DNA of 64,000 bases from Dyadobacter psychrophilus (GCF_900167945.1 NZ_FUZA01000001.1:186001-250000); one strand, 5' to 3'. Positions 35,225-44,456 are shown, numbered from the stretch's first letter. Numbers and translations are program-made. The notes: generated by a model not told the origin, from the sequence alone.

Positions 35225-38200
35225 ATGTCAAAAACAGTACAATTTCACCATGCTTTACAGAAAATCATGCGCATTACGCTGTATCAAGCCATACTCTCTA
35301 TCGCCGTCAGCACGTTTGTGCACGCCAATGACGTACGCGGTCAGCGGGTTTTAGAACAAAAAGTGACGTTGCGTTTAGCCAATGCCGAAATCGATAAGGC
35401 ACTGGAAAGAATTGAGAGTGTGACCAAGGTTAAGTTTATGTATAACCCGCAGATTTTCAATAGCCAAAAATATACATTCAAATTTCAGGAGGAAGCGTTA
35501 TCGGAAGTGTTAGGAAAAATCCTCGCGCCGCACAAAGTAACCTATGAAGTGGTGCAGGACCGCATCATTTTAAAACGCGAAACAGGAGCACCTGAAACCG
35601 GCTCTTCATCAAAAGACGCGCCTAAACGCAATGTTACAGGCGTCGTAACGGATGAAACCGGTGCAGGACTTCCCGGAGTGAGCGTTTTGGTAAAAGGCAC
35701 ACAACGCGGAACCTCTTCGGATGCAAGCGGAAATTATACAATGGAAATTCCGGATGCAGAAGTAGCCTCGGCCGTCCTGATTTTCAGTTTTGTAGGTTAC
35801 ACTTCCCAGGAGGTGCCGGTAGGAACGCAGACGACGATTTCCGTGAAACTGGAACCGGAAGCCAAAGCATTGAATGAAGTCGTTGTAACAGCCCTTGGTA
35901 TTTCAAAAGAGAAAAAAGCGCTTGCTTATGCGGTGACGGAAGTGAAAGGTTCTGAATTTACACAAGCCCGTGAAAATAATGTTGCCAATGCGCTGACAGG
36001 TAAAATTGCCGGTGTGAATGCAACCGGTATGTCCACAGGTCCCGGCGGATCGAGCCGCATTATTATCCGCGGTAACGGATCTTTGAGCGGCAATAATCAG
36101 CCATTGTATGTGATCAATGGTATGCCAATGGACAACAGCGTTCCGGGCGGTGGCAATGCTTCTGACGGAAATGGTAACAACACTGACCGCGGTGACGGGA
36201 TCGGTGGTATCAACCCGGACGACATTGAGTCCATCAGCGTTTTGAAAGGCGGCCCGGCTGCGGCGTTATACGGTGCACGTGCGGGTAATGGTGTTATTTT
36301 GATCACCACTAAAAAAGGCCGTGCGCAAAAAGGCATTGGTGTGGAGTTCAACAGCAACTTTACGACGGAAAACCTTTCTATCATTCCCGACTGGCAATAT
36401 GAATACGGACAGGGTGTGGATGGTGTAAAACCTATGACCCAAACGCAGGCAAAAAGCTCAGGCCGCTTGTCTTATGGCGCAAGAATGGACGGCACGGACG
36501 TGATCCAGTTTGACGGCCAGATGCGTCCCTATTCGCCTCAGAAAGATAATCTTAAAAACTTTTACAGAACCGGAACAAACTATATCAACTCCATCGCTTT
36601 CACGGGCGGTAATGATAAGATCAATTTTCGTTTTGGCTTAAATAATACAAAATCAAACAGCATCGTCCCTAATTCCGACTTCACCAGAAGGATTGCTAAC
36701 TTGAACGTGAATGCTTTTTTGGGTAAAAAACTGAGCATCGAAACGGTTGTGCAATACAACATTGAAGACGGCCATAACCGTCCGAAAGTGGGTTATGCGG
36801 ATTACAACCTGCACTGGGCAACGCATTTGGTTGCCAATACAGTAGATATCAGAAGCCTTTCTCCCGGCTTCGATCCGACAACAGGCAAGGAAGTGGAATG
36901 GAACCCGGTTCCAGCCGCACCAAACCCTTATTTTGTTATCAATAAATTCAAAAACGACGACCGCAAAAACCGTTTCCTGGGCCAGGCCAACATTCGCTAC
37001 GACATTCTGGATAACCTGTTTATCAAAGGAAGCGTGAGCCAGGATTACTACAATTTCAAATACGAATTCGTAGTACCAACGGCCAATGCATACGAACCGC
37101 TTGGAAAGTACGAGTCAAACCGCACGACTTCGTCTGAGACGAACGGAATGTTGACATTAAACTACAATAAGGAGTTCGAAAATTTCAGTTTTTCGGCATT
37201 GCTGGGCGGTAACACGCAGCGCAGCATTTACGACGAAATGGCTTACAGAGGCGCAGAATTCACGATCCCGGGATTTTACAGCTTTACCAATCTCGCTACT
37301 ACTACTACCACACCAAATTATCGCAAAAGCGGTATCAATTCGGTGTTTGGATCTGTGGATTTGGGTTACAAAGGATTGGCTTACCTGACGATGTCCGGCA
37401 GACAGGATTGGTTTTCTGTTTTGAACAAATCCAAGAACAGCATCTTTTATCCTGCAATCGGTGGAACAGTGATCCTTTCTGAGGCCATTGACATGCCATC
37501 TGCAATCAGCTTTGCAAAACTGCGCGCTTCGTGGGCTCAGGTGGGTGCTGTGAATGTTGATCCTTACAGAATTTACCAGAGTTACCAAATGGCGCAAGGC
37601 GGCCACAATGGTCGTCCCGTGCAGCAGCTTGCTTCTGCGCTCGTTCCTAACCCGGATCTGCGTCCCCTTACTTCAACCACTTATGAAGCGGGTTTAGAGG
37701 CGCGGTTTTTGAACAACCGTTTTGGTCTTGACCTTACTTTTTACAACCGTAAGACGACCAACGACATTGTACAGAGCAACATTGCCGCGTCGTCGGGATA
37801 CACCCAGGCACTTTTGAATGTAGGGGAATTGAGTAACAAAGGCGTAGAGCTTTTGCTTACAGCAACACCGTTTCGTAAGAATGATTTTGCCTGGGATATC
37901 AGCTACAACATGGCATACAACCAAAGCAAGATTGTGAAACTGGCGGATAACCTGCCCAGTCTCAGCATCGGAACCGGCGTTGGCGGTGGTTTGATCAACA
38001 ACGTGGTGGGTGGCACCTACGGTGAAGTTTGGGGTTATAACAAAAAGACTGATGACAACGGAAACATCGTTTACAACACAGCCAGCGGTTACGCGGTAAG
38101 AGGCAATCTTGAAAAACTGGGAAATGGTATCCCTCCGTTGACGATGGGTATCACCAATAATTTCAAATACAAAAACTTCTCGCTGAATATACTCGTCGAT

Positions 38201-38659
38201 GGGAAATTCGGTAGCGTGGTTTACTCCAACATGTATCAGTATGCCTATCGTTTTGGTTTGCCGAAAGAAACACTTCCGGGACGCGAAACAGGCGTGACTG
38301 TAACGGGTGTAACGCCTGAGGGAGCTCCTTTTACGAAATTATGGGAGAAAAAGGATGTGGATACTTACTACGACAATGACAAAAACTACACGGGCATTTT
38401 CACTTTCAACAATGACTTCATCAAGTTGCGCCAGGTGATCCTGAGCTACAATTTGAATGTTAGCAAGCTTTCATTCCTGAAACTGCAGGCTGCATCCGTG
38501 TCACTTGTGGGCCGTAACCTGCTGCTGCTTTACAAAGACAAGCGCAACAATTATTTCGATCCCGAATCGAGCTACACCAATGGCAATGCGCAGGGTCTGG
38601 AAGCTTTCGGGGTTCCAAGAACGAGAAGTTTGGGTGTGAACCTCACAGTGAAGTTTTAA
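35225..38659 (+). CDS. SusC/RagA-type TonB-dependent transporter with STN domain
   Basis: About 1144 residues from the ATG at 35225 (A-rich leader); an ATG at 35192 is the alternative. Order of domains: signal peptide, STN domain (about 45-115, VTLRLANAEIDKALERIES), carboxypeptidase-like regulatory domain (NVTGVVTDETGAGLPGVSV), plug (NEVVVTALGISKEKKALAY), then a barrel ending in GVNLTVKF. The STN domain contacts FecR, so transport and gene control are linked. With SusD next, it imports a bulky nutrient over the outer membrane. No glycanase accompanies it, which argues for a small or pre-cut substrate. Confidence 0.95.
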   Translation: MSKTVQFHHALQKIMRITLYQAILSIAVSTFVHANDVRGQRVLEQKVTLRLANAEIDKALERIESVTKVKFMYNPQIFNSQKYTFKFQEEALSEVLGKILAPHKVTYEVVQDRIILKRETGAPETGSSSKDAPKRNVTGVVTDETGAGLPGVSVLVKGTQRGTSSDASGNYTMEIPDAEVASAVLIFSFVGYTSQEVPVGTQTTISVKLEPEAKALNEVVVTALGISKEKKALAYAVTEVKGSEFTQARENNVANALTGKIAGVNATGMSTGPGGSSRIIIRGNGSLSGNNQPLYVINGMPMDNSVPGGGNASDGNGNNTDRGDGIGGINPDDIESISVLKGGPAAALYGARAGNGVILITTKKGRAQKGIGVEFNSNFTTENLSIIPDWQYEYGQGVDGVKPMTQTQAKSSGRLSYGARMDGTDVIQFDGQMRPYSPQKDNLKNFYRTGTNYINSIAFTGGNDKINFRFGLNNTKSNSIVPNSDFTRRIANLNVNAFLGKKLSIETVVQYNIEDGHNRPKVGYADYNLHWATHLVANTVDIRSLSPGFDPTTGKEVEWNPVPAAPNPYFVINKFKNDDRKNRFLGQANIRYDILDNLFIKGSVSQDYYNFKYEFVVPTANAYEPLGKYESNRTTSSETNGMLTLNYNKEFENFSFSALLGGNTQRSIYDEMAYRGAEFTIPGFYSFTNLATTTTTPNYRKSGINSVFGSVDLGYKGLAYLTMSGRQDWFSVLNKSKNSIFYPAIGGTVILSEAIDMPSAISFAKLRASWAQVGAVNVDPYRIYQSYQMAQGGHNGRPVQQLASALVPNPDLRPLTSTTYEAGLEARFLNNRFGLDLTFYNRKTTNDIVQSNIAASSGYTQALLNVGELSNKGVELLLTATPFRKNDFAWDISYNMAYNQSKIVKLADNLPSLSIGTGVGGGLINNVVGGTYGEVWGYNKKTDDNGNIVYNTASGYAVRGNLEKLGNGIPPLTMGITNNFKYKNFSLNILVDGKFGSVVYSNMYQYAYRFGLPKETLPGRETGVTVTGVTPEGAPFTKLWEKKDVDTYYDNDKNYTGIFTFNNDFIKLRQVILSYNLNVSKLSFLKLQAASVSLVGRNLLLLYKDKRNNYFDPESSYTNGNAQGLEAFGVPRTRSLGVNLTVKF

Positions 38660-38684
38660 TCATTAAAAAAAGATTTTAGTGAAT

Positions 38685-40244
38685 ATGAAAAAGTTATTTA
38701 AAGTCCTATATCTGGCTCCGGCCCTGTTTATTGCCTCCTGCGACAATGGTTTTGAAGAAATGAATGTAAATCCCAATGCCTCAACCGAGGTGGTGCCGGG
38801 TTTTCTCTTCACGCGTGCGCAGCTGGTGACGGTTAGCAACAATTTCACAGGTGCTGCCTATCTCACAATCGGTGGTTCCATGCAGCATTTCGCCACTTAC
38901 AAAGAAGTACCTGGTGCAGGTGATAAGTATTTCAATTTCGGTTACAGCCAGGGAAGCTGGCAACTTTACGGAGGCGATCCGGTGAGCCAGGGCGCTGTGA
39001 TTGACATTACACAGGTGATTGAAGCGGTTTCGGAAAATCCGGCGGACGTTAACAAGCTGTCGGCATCCCGCATCTGGAAAGCCTATCTGTTTCACAGACT
39101 GACTGATTTGTATGGTGATATCCCCTATTTTGACGCTGGAAAAGCGCTTTCGAGCCAAAACTTCACGCCCAAATACGATACGCAACAGGCTATCTACGCA
39201 GATCTGCTGAAAGAGCTGGAAGAGTCAATCAATGCATTTGATGCAGCTCAGCCTACATTTGGCACTTCCGACCTTATTTATGGTGGTGACATTGCCAAGT
39301 GGAAAAAGTTTGCTTATTCATTAATGTTGCGCCTGGGAATGCGCCTTACCGAAGTGGACGCCGCTTCGGCACAAACCTGGGTGAAGAAAGCCATCGCCGG
39401 CGGTGTCATCACCTCCGATTCGGACATTGCAACAATCGCATACGTGGACGGTTCCATCACGGCGAGCAGAAACTTTATTGCCGCTGGCTTAATGTCCACA
39501 GATTACGTTTCTCCTGGTGGCGATAATGTGGAAGGTGGAAAACTGGCCAAAACATTGGTTGACCATCTGAAAACAACAAAAGATCCACGTTTGAATGTGA
39601 TTTCCGTTGTTTGGACAAAAGCTTCCGCAACTGCACCTTACGTCGCTGACACAGCCACTGCTTTGCAAAAAGGAATGCCCAACGCCGCATTCAACTCCTT
39701 GCCTGCCGACTTTGATTCTTATTCAGAACCAAATCCAAACACGATCCTGAAATACAATGCGCCATTATTGGTCTTCACGCCGGCAGAAGTTCACTTGCTT
39801 CTGGCTGAGGCTGGGCTAAGAGGCTGGTATACAGCTACAACACCGGCTGCCGAATATGAAAGTGCAGTGATATCAGGCATGAAGCAATGGGCGGCGTTCG
39901 GAGCAGGCGGTGTCATTTCCGATGCTAAAATTGCGGCTTACCTGAAAGCAAATCCGTTCAAAGCTGCCGGAACGCTGGCTGACAAAATGGAGCAGATCGG
40001 CACGCAGAAGTGGGTAACGCTATTTTTGGAAGATGAATACGAAATCTGGTCTAACTGGAGACGCACCGGATATCCAAAGCTGACCCCTACCAACTATCCC
40101 GGAAACCTTACCGGCGGAAAAATTCCAACACGCTTCGTGATCCCGGATTCGGAAGAACAGTATAACAAAGTGAATTTTTACGAAGCAAGAGACAGACAAG
40201 GCGGCGTAAATACACTTTCGAGCCTGGTTTGGTGGGATAAATAA
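38685..40244 (+). CDS. SusD/RagB family surface lipoprotein
   Basis: 519 residues from the ATG at 38685; a GTG six bases upstream exists. Lipobox FIASC (Cys about 19). MNVNPNASTEVVPGFLFTRAQL and the tetratricopeptide-like helices (IWKAYLFHRLTDLYGDIPYFDAG) fit the SusD-like family. It forms the lid over the SusC barrel and binds substrate. It starts 25 nt after susC and is followed by a hairpin. Confidence 0.93.
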   Translation: MKKLFKVLYLAPALFIASCDNGFEEMNVNPNASTEVVPGFLFTRAQLVTVSNNFTGAAYLTIGGSMQHFATYKEVPGAGDKYFNFGYSQGSWQLYGGDPVSQGAVIDITQVIEAVSENPADVNKLSASRIWKAYLFHRLTDLYGDIPYFDAGKALSSQNFTPKYDTQQAIYADLLKELEESINAFDAAQPTFGTSDLIYGGDIAKWKKFAYSLMLRLGMRLTEVDAASAQTWVKKAIAGGVITSDSDIATIAYVDGSITASRNFIAAGLMSTDYVSPGGDNVEGGKLAKTLVDHLKTTKDPRLNVISVVWTKASATAPYVADTATALQKGMPNAAFNSLPADFDSYSEPNPNTILKYNAPLLVFTPAEVHLLLAEAGLRGWYTATTPAAEYESAVISGMKQWAAFGAGGVISDAKIAAYLKANPFKAAGTLADKMEQIGTQKWVTLFLEDEYEIWSNWRRTGYPKLTPTNYPGNLTGGKIPTRFVIPDSEEQYNKVNFYEARDRQGGVNTLSSLVWWDK

Positions 40245-40263
40245 AGTGATGTAAAACAAACAC

Positions 40264-40300
40264 AATCAGACTTCACGGCCATAAACCGGGGAGTCTGATT
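40264..40300 (+). terminator. Hairpin after susD
   Basis: AATCAGACT (40264-40272) pairs with AGTCTGATT (40292-40300), with an inner CGG/CCG stem; TATT follows. It ends the susCD unit 20 nt after the stop, so the downstream deacetylase may be transcribed separately. Confidence 0.6.
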
Positions 40301-40401
40301 TATTCATACCAAACCCTCAACATTAAACACACAAACAGCATTAAAAACAACCCTTCAATTCCTTTTGATTATCGAGTGCCATATTCCTAAAACCTAAAAT
40401 C

Positions 40402-41676
40402 ATGACCAAAAAATTACGCTTAACCTGTTTTGCGCTTCTCTTCGCATTCACCTCCGTAAAAGCTCAGCAATATTCTGTGGTAATAAAAGGAGGACACGTC
40501 ATTGACCCAAAAAATAATGTGAACGCGATCATGGACGTTGCCTTGAAAGGCGACACCGTTATGCTCGTTGCCAAAAACATTGATGCCAAAGAAGGAAAGC
40601 AAGTTGTTAATGCCAAGGGCCTGTTCGTAACGCCCGGGCTGATCGACATCCATTCCCATAATTTCTACGGCACCAGAATGGACCAGACTTACAGCAATGG
40701 TCCCAATGCATTGCCACCGGATGGTTTTACGTTCCGCACAGGCGTTACCACGGTTGTGGACGCTGGCTGCGCAGGATGGAAATCGTTTCCGGATTTCAAA
40801 AAACAAACCATTGATATATCCAAAACACGCGTGCTTGCATTCCTGAACATTGTAGGAGAAGGCATGAGAGGCGGCACTTACGAGCAGAATGTAGAGGATA
40901 TGGACGCCGCTGCGACTGCGAAAGTGGTAAAGGAAAATCCTGATTACATTGTCGGCATAAAACTGGCGCATTATAACGGTTACAACTGGACACCAACAGA
41001 CCGCGCTGTTGAGGCCGGCAAGCTGGCGAACGTGCCGGTAATGGTCGATTTCGGCGGAAGCAAGCCTGTTTTGCCCATTGAAGAATTGTTCATGAAGCAT
41101 TTGCGTCCCGGTGATATTTTCACACATTGCTTCGGGCAGCTGAGCAGCAGGGAACCAATTTTAGATGTGGAAACGGGCAAGATCAAGCCTTTCGTTATGG
41201 AAGCCCGAAAAAAAGGAATTCTTTTTGACGTGGGTTATGGCGGGATCAGCTTTGCATTTTCACAGGCCATTCCAGCGGTTAAAAGTGGTTTTTATCCAAA
41301 TACTATCAGCACCGACATTCACACCGGCAGTATGAACAATGCTATGAAAGATATGCTGAATGTTATGTCGAAATTCCTTGCAATGGGCATGGATTTACCG
41401 GCGGTAATCAAAGCCAGCACCTGGGCGCCTGCACAGGCGATACACAGGGAGGAGCTTGGTAACCTTTCAGTCGGTTCGCGTGCAGACGTGACCGTGTTAA
41501 GGGTGCTGGACGGCAAATTTCAATTGAACGACACAGGGACATTCGGTTTCTGGGATTATACAGGGACAAAAATCCAGGGCAAGCAAAAGCTTGAAGCTGA
41601 GGTTACTATCCGTGCCGGGAAAGTGGTTTACGATTTAAACGGACTAACGCAGCCACTTGTGCTTACCAAAAGATAG
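40402..41676 (+). CDS. Secreted amidohydrolase/deacetylase (EF_0837-like), copy 2
   Basis: 424 residues, signal peptide about 1-21 (ending VKAQ). A paralogue of the enzyme at 27232-28482, with more than half of residues identical by eye and the same metal motifs: LIDIHSHNF, IKLAHYNG (carboxylated Lys), FTHCFG and STDIHTGSMN. Differences cluster after the HxH motif and after THx (HCFGQLSSREP against HAYTLLEGNVRE), which could change substrate choice. It lies downstream of susCD and before the RraA-like gene. Confidence 0.82.
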   Translation: MTKKLRLTCFALLFAFTSVKAQQYSVVIKGGHVIDPKNNVNAIMDVALKGDTVMLVAKNIDAKEGKQVVNAKGLFVTPGLIDIHSHNFYGTRMDQTYSNGPNALPPDGFTFRTGVTTVVDAGCAGWKSFPDFKKQTIDISKTRVLAFLNIVGEGMRGGTYEQNVEDMDAAATAKVVKENPDYIVGIKLAHYNGYNWTPTDRAVEAGKLANVPVMVDFGGSKPVLPIEELFMKHLRPGDIFTHCFGQLSSREPILDVETGKIKPFVMEARKKGILFDVGYGGISFAFSQAIPAVKSGFYPNTISTDIHTGSMNNAMKDMLNVMSKFLAMGMDLPAVIKASTWAPAQAIHREELGNLSVGSRADVTVLRVLDGKFQLNDTGTFGFWDYTGTKIQGKQKLEAEVTIRAGKVVYDLNGLTQPLVLTKR

Positions 41677-41744
41677 TTTGAATGATTAAGCCATTCGATG
41701 CATCTTTGGCTTATAAATCCTTGCCGCAAATTTTATATTGAATT

Positions 41745-42677
41745 ATGAGAGTACAATTTTTTGGTTTAACAGCCCTTTTAGCCCTCAATTTTGGCAGCCT
41801 GCAATCCGCTCAGGCGCAAACGATGCCCAAAGAAGAATTGATCTTCCTAACCTCCGAATGGAAAGGCGAACGCTTCCCGGACGGTCGCCCGAAGGTCCCG
41901 GACGAGCTCATCAACCGTGCAAAAAATATCTCGATTGAAGAGGCCTGGGTGGTGCTGCAGAATGAAGGCTATAACTGTCAGTTCGATGGAAATTGGAAGA
42001 TTTTAAAAGACGATATAGTCATCACTGGCCGAGCTTTGACAGCCCAGTTCATGCCTTCGCGCCCGGATGTTGAGAAATTGGTAAAAGACCGTGGTAACAA
42101 GAATGGAGTGTTGGGAAACACCAATTCATGGCCCATCGACAAGCTTTCGAAGGGAGATGTTTACGTTGCCGACGGTTTTGGAAAAATCGCGAGCGGGACA
42201 CTGATCGGCGACAATTTAGGGACTTCTATTTTTGCAAAATCAGGCAACGGCGTTGTTTTTGACGCTTCTGTACGTGATTTGGAAGGACTTTCTAAAATTG
42301 AGGGTTTCAATGCTTTTGTGAGAGATTTTGACCCCTCTTTCCTGAAAGATGTTTTCCTGACCGGCATCAACACACCCATCCGCATCGGCCGCGCTATTGT
42401 GCTTCCTGGTGATGTGGTTTTGGCCAAAAAGGAAGGCGTAATTTTCATTCCTGCGCATATGGCCGAAAAAGTGATCCTCACCGCCGAGTTCCTCACATTA
42501 AGGGACAAATTTGCACTTCAAATGCTCCGTGAAGGCAAATTCACGCCGGGTCAGATCGACAATCAATGGACGGACCAGCTCAAAGAAGCGTTCCTGAAAT
42601 GGCTTGACGGTAATCCGAAAGAAATCCCGATGAAGCGCGCCGAATTAGACGAATACATGAAGAAAAGAACCTGGTAA
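41745..42677 (+). CDS. Secreted RraA-like (keto-acid aldolase-type) protein
   Basis: 310 residues with a signal peptide (about 1-25, ending AQAQ). The central part matches the RraA/4-hydroxy-4-methyl-2-oxoglutarate aldolase fold: GKIASGTLIGDNLGTSIF, then NGVVFDASVRDLEGL with the conserved Arg-Asp. Cytoplasmic family members are aldolases/decarboxylases of 2-oxo acids or RNase E regulators; the exported form here cannot be the latter. The extra N-terminal ~90 and C-terminal ~60 residues make it longer than usual. It could act on the oxo acid produced by the upstream enzymes. Confidence 0.72.
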   Translation: MRVQFFGLTALLALNFGSLQSAQAQTMPKEELIFLTSEWKGERFPDGRPKVPDELINRAKNISIEEAWVVLQNEGYNCQFDGNWKILKDDIVITGRALTAQFMPSRPDVEKLVKDRGNKNGVLGNTNSWPIDKLSKGDVYVADGFGKIASGTLIGDNLGTSIFAKSGNGVVFDASVRDLEGLSKIEGFNAFVRDFDPSFLKDVFLTGINTPIRIGRAIVLPGDVVLAKKEGVIFIPAHMAEKVILTAEFLTLRDKFALQMLREGKFTPGQIDNQWTDQLKEAFLKWLDGNPKEIPMKRAELDEYMKKRTW

Positions 42678-42689
42678 CCTCATCTTTTG

Positions 42690-42720
42690 AAGTGCCAGGG
42701 CACTTTTGCGTTCTTTTTTA
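42690..42720 (+). terminator. Intrinsic terminator after the RraA-like gene
   Basis: AAGTGC (42690-42695) pairs with GCACTT (42700-42705) around a CAGG loop, followed by TTGCGTTCTTTTTT. It lies 12 nt after the stop codon. Confidence 0.7.
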
Positions 42721-42743
42721 AATAGCATTATAACCATAATTAT

Positions 42744-43850
42744 ATGAATGTTTACAAGCTACTTGCCGGTATCGCCGGGCTATGCCTTCTTGTAGCGCTG
42801 TTTCTGGCGTTGTCTGGAAACCTGCCGCAAGCCGGTCCCTTCTTTATCGCATTTTTTCTGGCACTGGCCGTTAGTTTCAGGGGTTTCGAGAAACTCAAAG
42901 GTTTCACTTATACAACAGTAATTTTTGCTGCCGTCACCACAGCCCTTTACTATCCGCAGCATTTCCAAACTGTTAATGGTTTCAAACTGGCCGCATTGAT
43001 TACCCCGCTTATCCAGATCATTATGTTTGGAATGGGCACATCCATGAGCTTCGGCGATTTTGTGGGCGTCGTAAAAATGCCAAAAGGAGTGTTAATCGGC
43101 GTCGTAAGCCATTTTATTATTATGCCAACCATTGGTTTTACATTGGCAAACCTGAGCGGCTTCCCACCAGAGATAGCGGCAGGGATTATCCTCATTGGCT
43201 GTTCACCAAATGGAATGGCATCAAATGTAATTTCGTATCTGGCGAAGGCAAATCTTGCATTGTCCATCACCATCACAGCAATCTCCACAATGCTTGCTCC
43301 GATTGTTACACCTCTGCTCATGAGCGCATTAGCAGGAGCTTTTGTTCAGATTGACACATTGCACATGATGTGGGACATTATCAAAATGGTCATTATTCCA
43401 ATCGGCGCGGGTCTGCTGTTTAACAAATTTTTTAGCGGCAAAGCGAAGTGGCTGGACGACGCCATGCCGATCGTGTCCATGGCCGGAATCGCATTTATCA
43501 TCGTCATCATTACCGCTGCCGGCCGCGACAGCCTACTCACAATCGGGCCAACATTGCTCCTGCTTGTGCTGATCCATAATTTATCGGGTTACACATTAGG
43601 CTACTGGTCGGGCCGCTTATTCAAAATGAGCGAAAGGGATTGCCGCACTATCGCCATAGAAGTAGGCATGCAAAACGGCGGTCTCGCATCAGGCATAGCA
43701 AAAGAAATGGGGAAAATGGCAACCGTCGGGCTTGCACCAGCCATATTCGGGCCACTAATGAACATTACCGGCTCTATTTTGGCGTCCTGGTGGCAAGGCA
43801 AACCAACGGGAGATGAAGAGACGTACGTCGAAACGGGAAGGGCACATTGA
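42744..43850 (+). CDS. BASS-type (bile acid:sodium symporter family) transporter
   Basis: 368 residues, about ten transmembrane segments. The family motifs are visible: IQIIMFGMGTSMSFGDF, the GIILIGCSPNGMASNVISYLAKANLALS crossover region (Cys-Ser-Pro-Asn-Gly), and the late AIEVGMQNGGLASG second crossover. Bacterial relatives carry pyruvate, ketopantoate or other organic acids with sodium. As the last gene of the cluster it is a good candidate to bring the final acid product into the cytoplasm; the cargo is inferred. A 33-bp perfect hairpin follows. Confidence 0.86.
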   Translation: MNVYKLLAGIAGLCLLVALFLALSGNLPQAGPFFIAFFLALAVSFRGFEKLKGFTYTTVIFAAVTTALYYPQHFQTVNGFKLAALITPLIQIIMFGMGTSMSFGDFVGVVKMPKGVLIGVVSHFIIMPTIGFTLANLSGFPPEIAAGIILIGCSPNGMASNVISYLAKANLALSITITAISTMLAPIVTPLLMSALAGAFVQIDTLHMMWDIIKMVIIPIGAGLLFNKFFSGKAKWLDDAMPIVSMAGIAFIIVIITAAGRDSLLTIGPTLLLLVLIHNLSGYTLGYWSGRLFKMSERDCRTIAIEVGMQNGGLASGIAKEMGKMATVGLAPAIFGPLMNITGSILASWWQGKPTGDEETYVETGRAH

Positions 43851-43876
43851 AAAATGTTGCTGAGTTGAACATTTCT

Positions 43877-43949
43877 TTGTCAGCCTGAGCGGAATCGAAG
43901 GCGCGTTACTGGCTTGGTAACGCGCCTTCGATTCCGCTCAGGCTGACAA
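43877..43949. repeat. Perfect 33-bp hairpin (REP-like palindrome)
   Basis: Left arm 43877-43909 (starting TTGTCAGCCTGAGCGGAA) and right arm 43917-43949 are exact reverse complements with a 7-nt loop, TGGCTTG. It fills the gap between two convergent genes, so it may end both transcripts. The core GTCAGCCTGAGCGGAATCGA resembles a palindrome I recall as scattered through many genomes; copy number here is unknown. Confidence 0.8.
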
Positions 43950-43952
43950 CCT

Positions 43953-44456
43953 TCAATCCTCTTCCAACAACAACTGCATAAAAACCAGATCAAGCCACTG
44001 GTCAAACTTATACCCTACTTCCTTTAAATAACCTTTTTCCACGAAACCATATCGCTTGTGGAATTCGATGCTGCCCCGGTTGGCGGCGTCGATGCCGGCG
44101 ATCATGCTGTGCAGGCCTGATTCCCTTGCCCGCTGGATCAAGCTTCCTAAAAGCTTGCCCCCCACGCCAATTCCCCGCGATTTTTCATCAAGGTAAATGG
44201 AATGCTCGACGCTGAATTTATAGCCGATTTTAGGGCGGAAGATATTATAAGAGCCATAACCAATTACCTCGCCCTGTCTTTCTGCCACTATCACAGGCAT
44301 CCCATCATTGAACATCTGCTCAAACCAGGCTTTTTGCTGATCCATCGTACGCGGCTCATAATCGTAAATGGCAGTGGTGTTAAGAATGGCGTGATTAATA
44401 ATTTCTAAAAGGGATGGCAAATCCTTTGGAGCAGCGCTTCTGATAATAAGATCCAT
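43953..44456 (-). CDS. GNAT family N-acetyltransferase (PAT-like)
   Basis: 167 residues from the ATG at 44456. A typical phosphinothricin-acetyltransferase-like GNAT: IRSAAPKDLPSLLEIINHA, EVIGYGSYNIFRPKIGY, and the acetyl-CoA loop SRGIGVGGKLLGSLIQRARE. It probably acetylates a small amine; the substrate is unknown. It is convergent with the BASS-type gene across the REP-like hairpin. Confidence 0.87.
   Translation of the reverse strand: MDLIIRSAAPKDLPSLLEIINHAILNTTAIYDYEPRTMDQQKAWFEQMFNDGMPVIVAERQGEVIGYGSYNIFRPKIGYKFSVEHSIYLDEKSRGIGVGGKLLGSLIQRARESGLHSMIAGIDAANRGSIEFHKRYGFVEKGYLKEVGYKFDQWLDLVFMQLLLEED

Noticed and set aside
40402-41676. Dihydroorotase for pyrimidine synthesis
   Set aside because: It has an export signal and the EF_0837-like pattern, and no pyrimidine genes are nearby.
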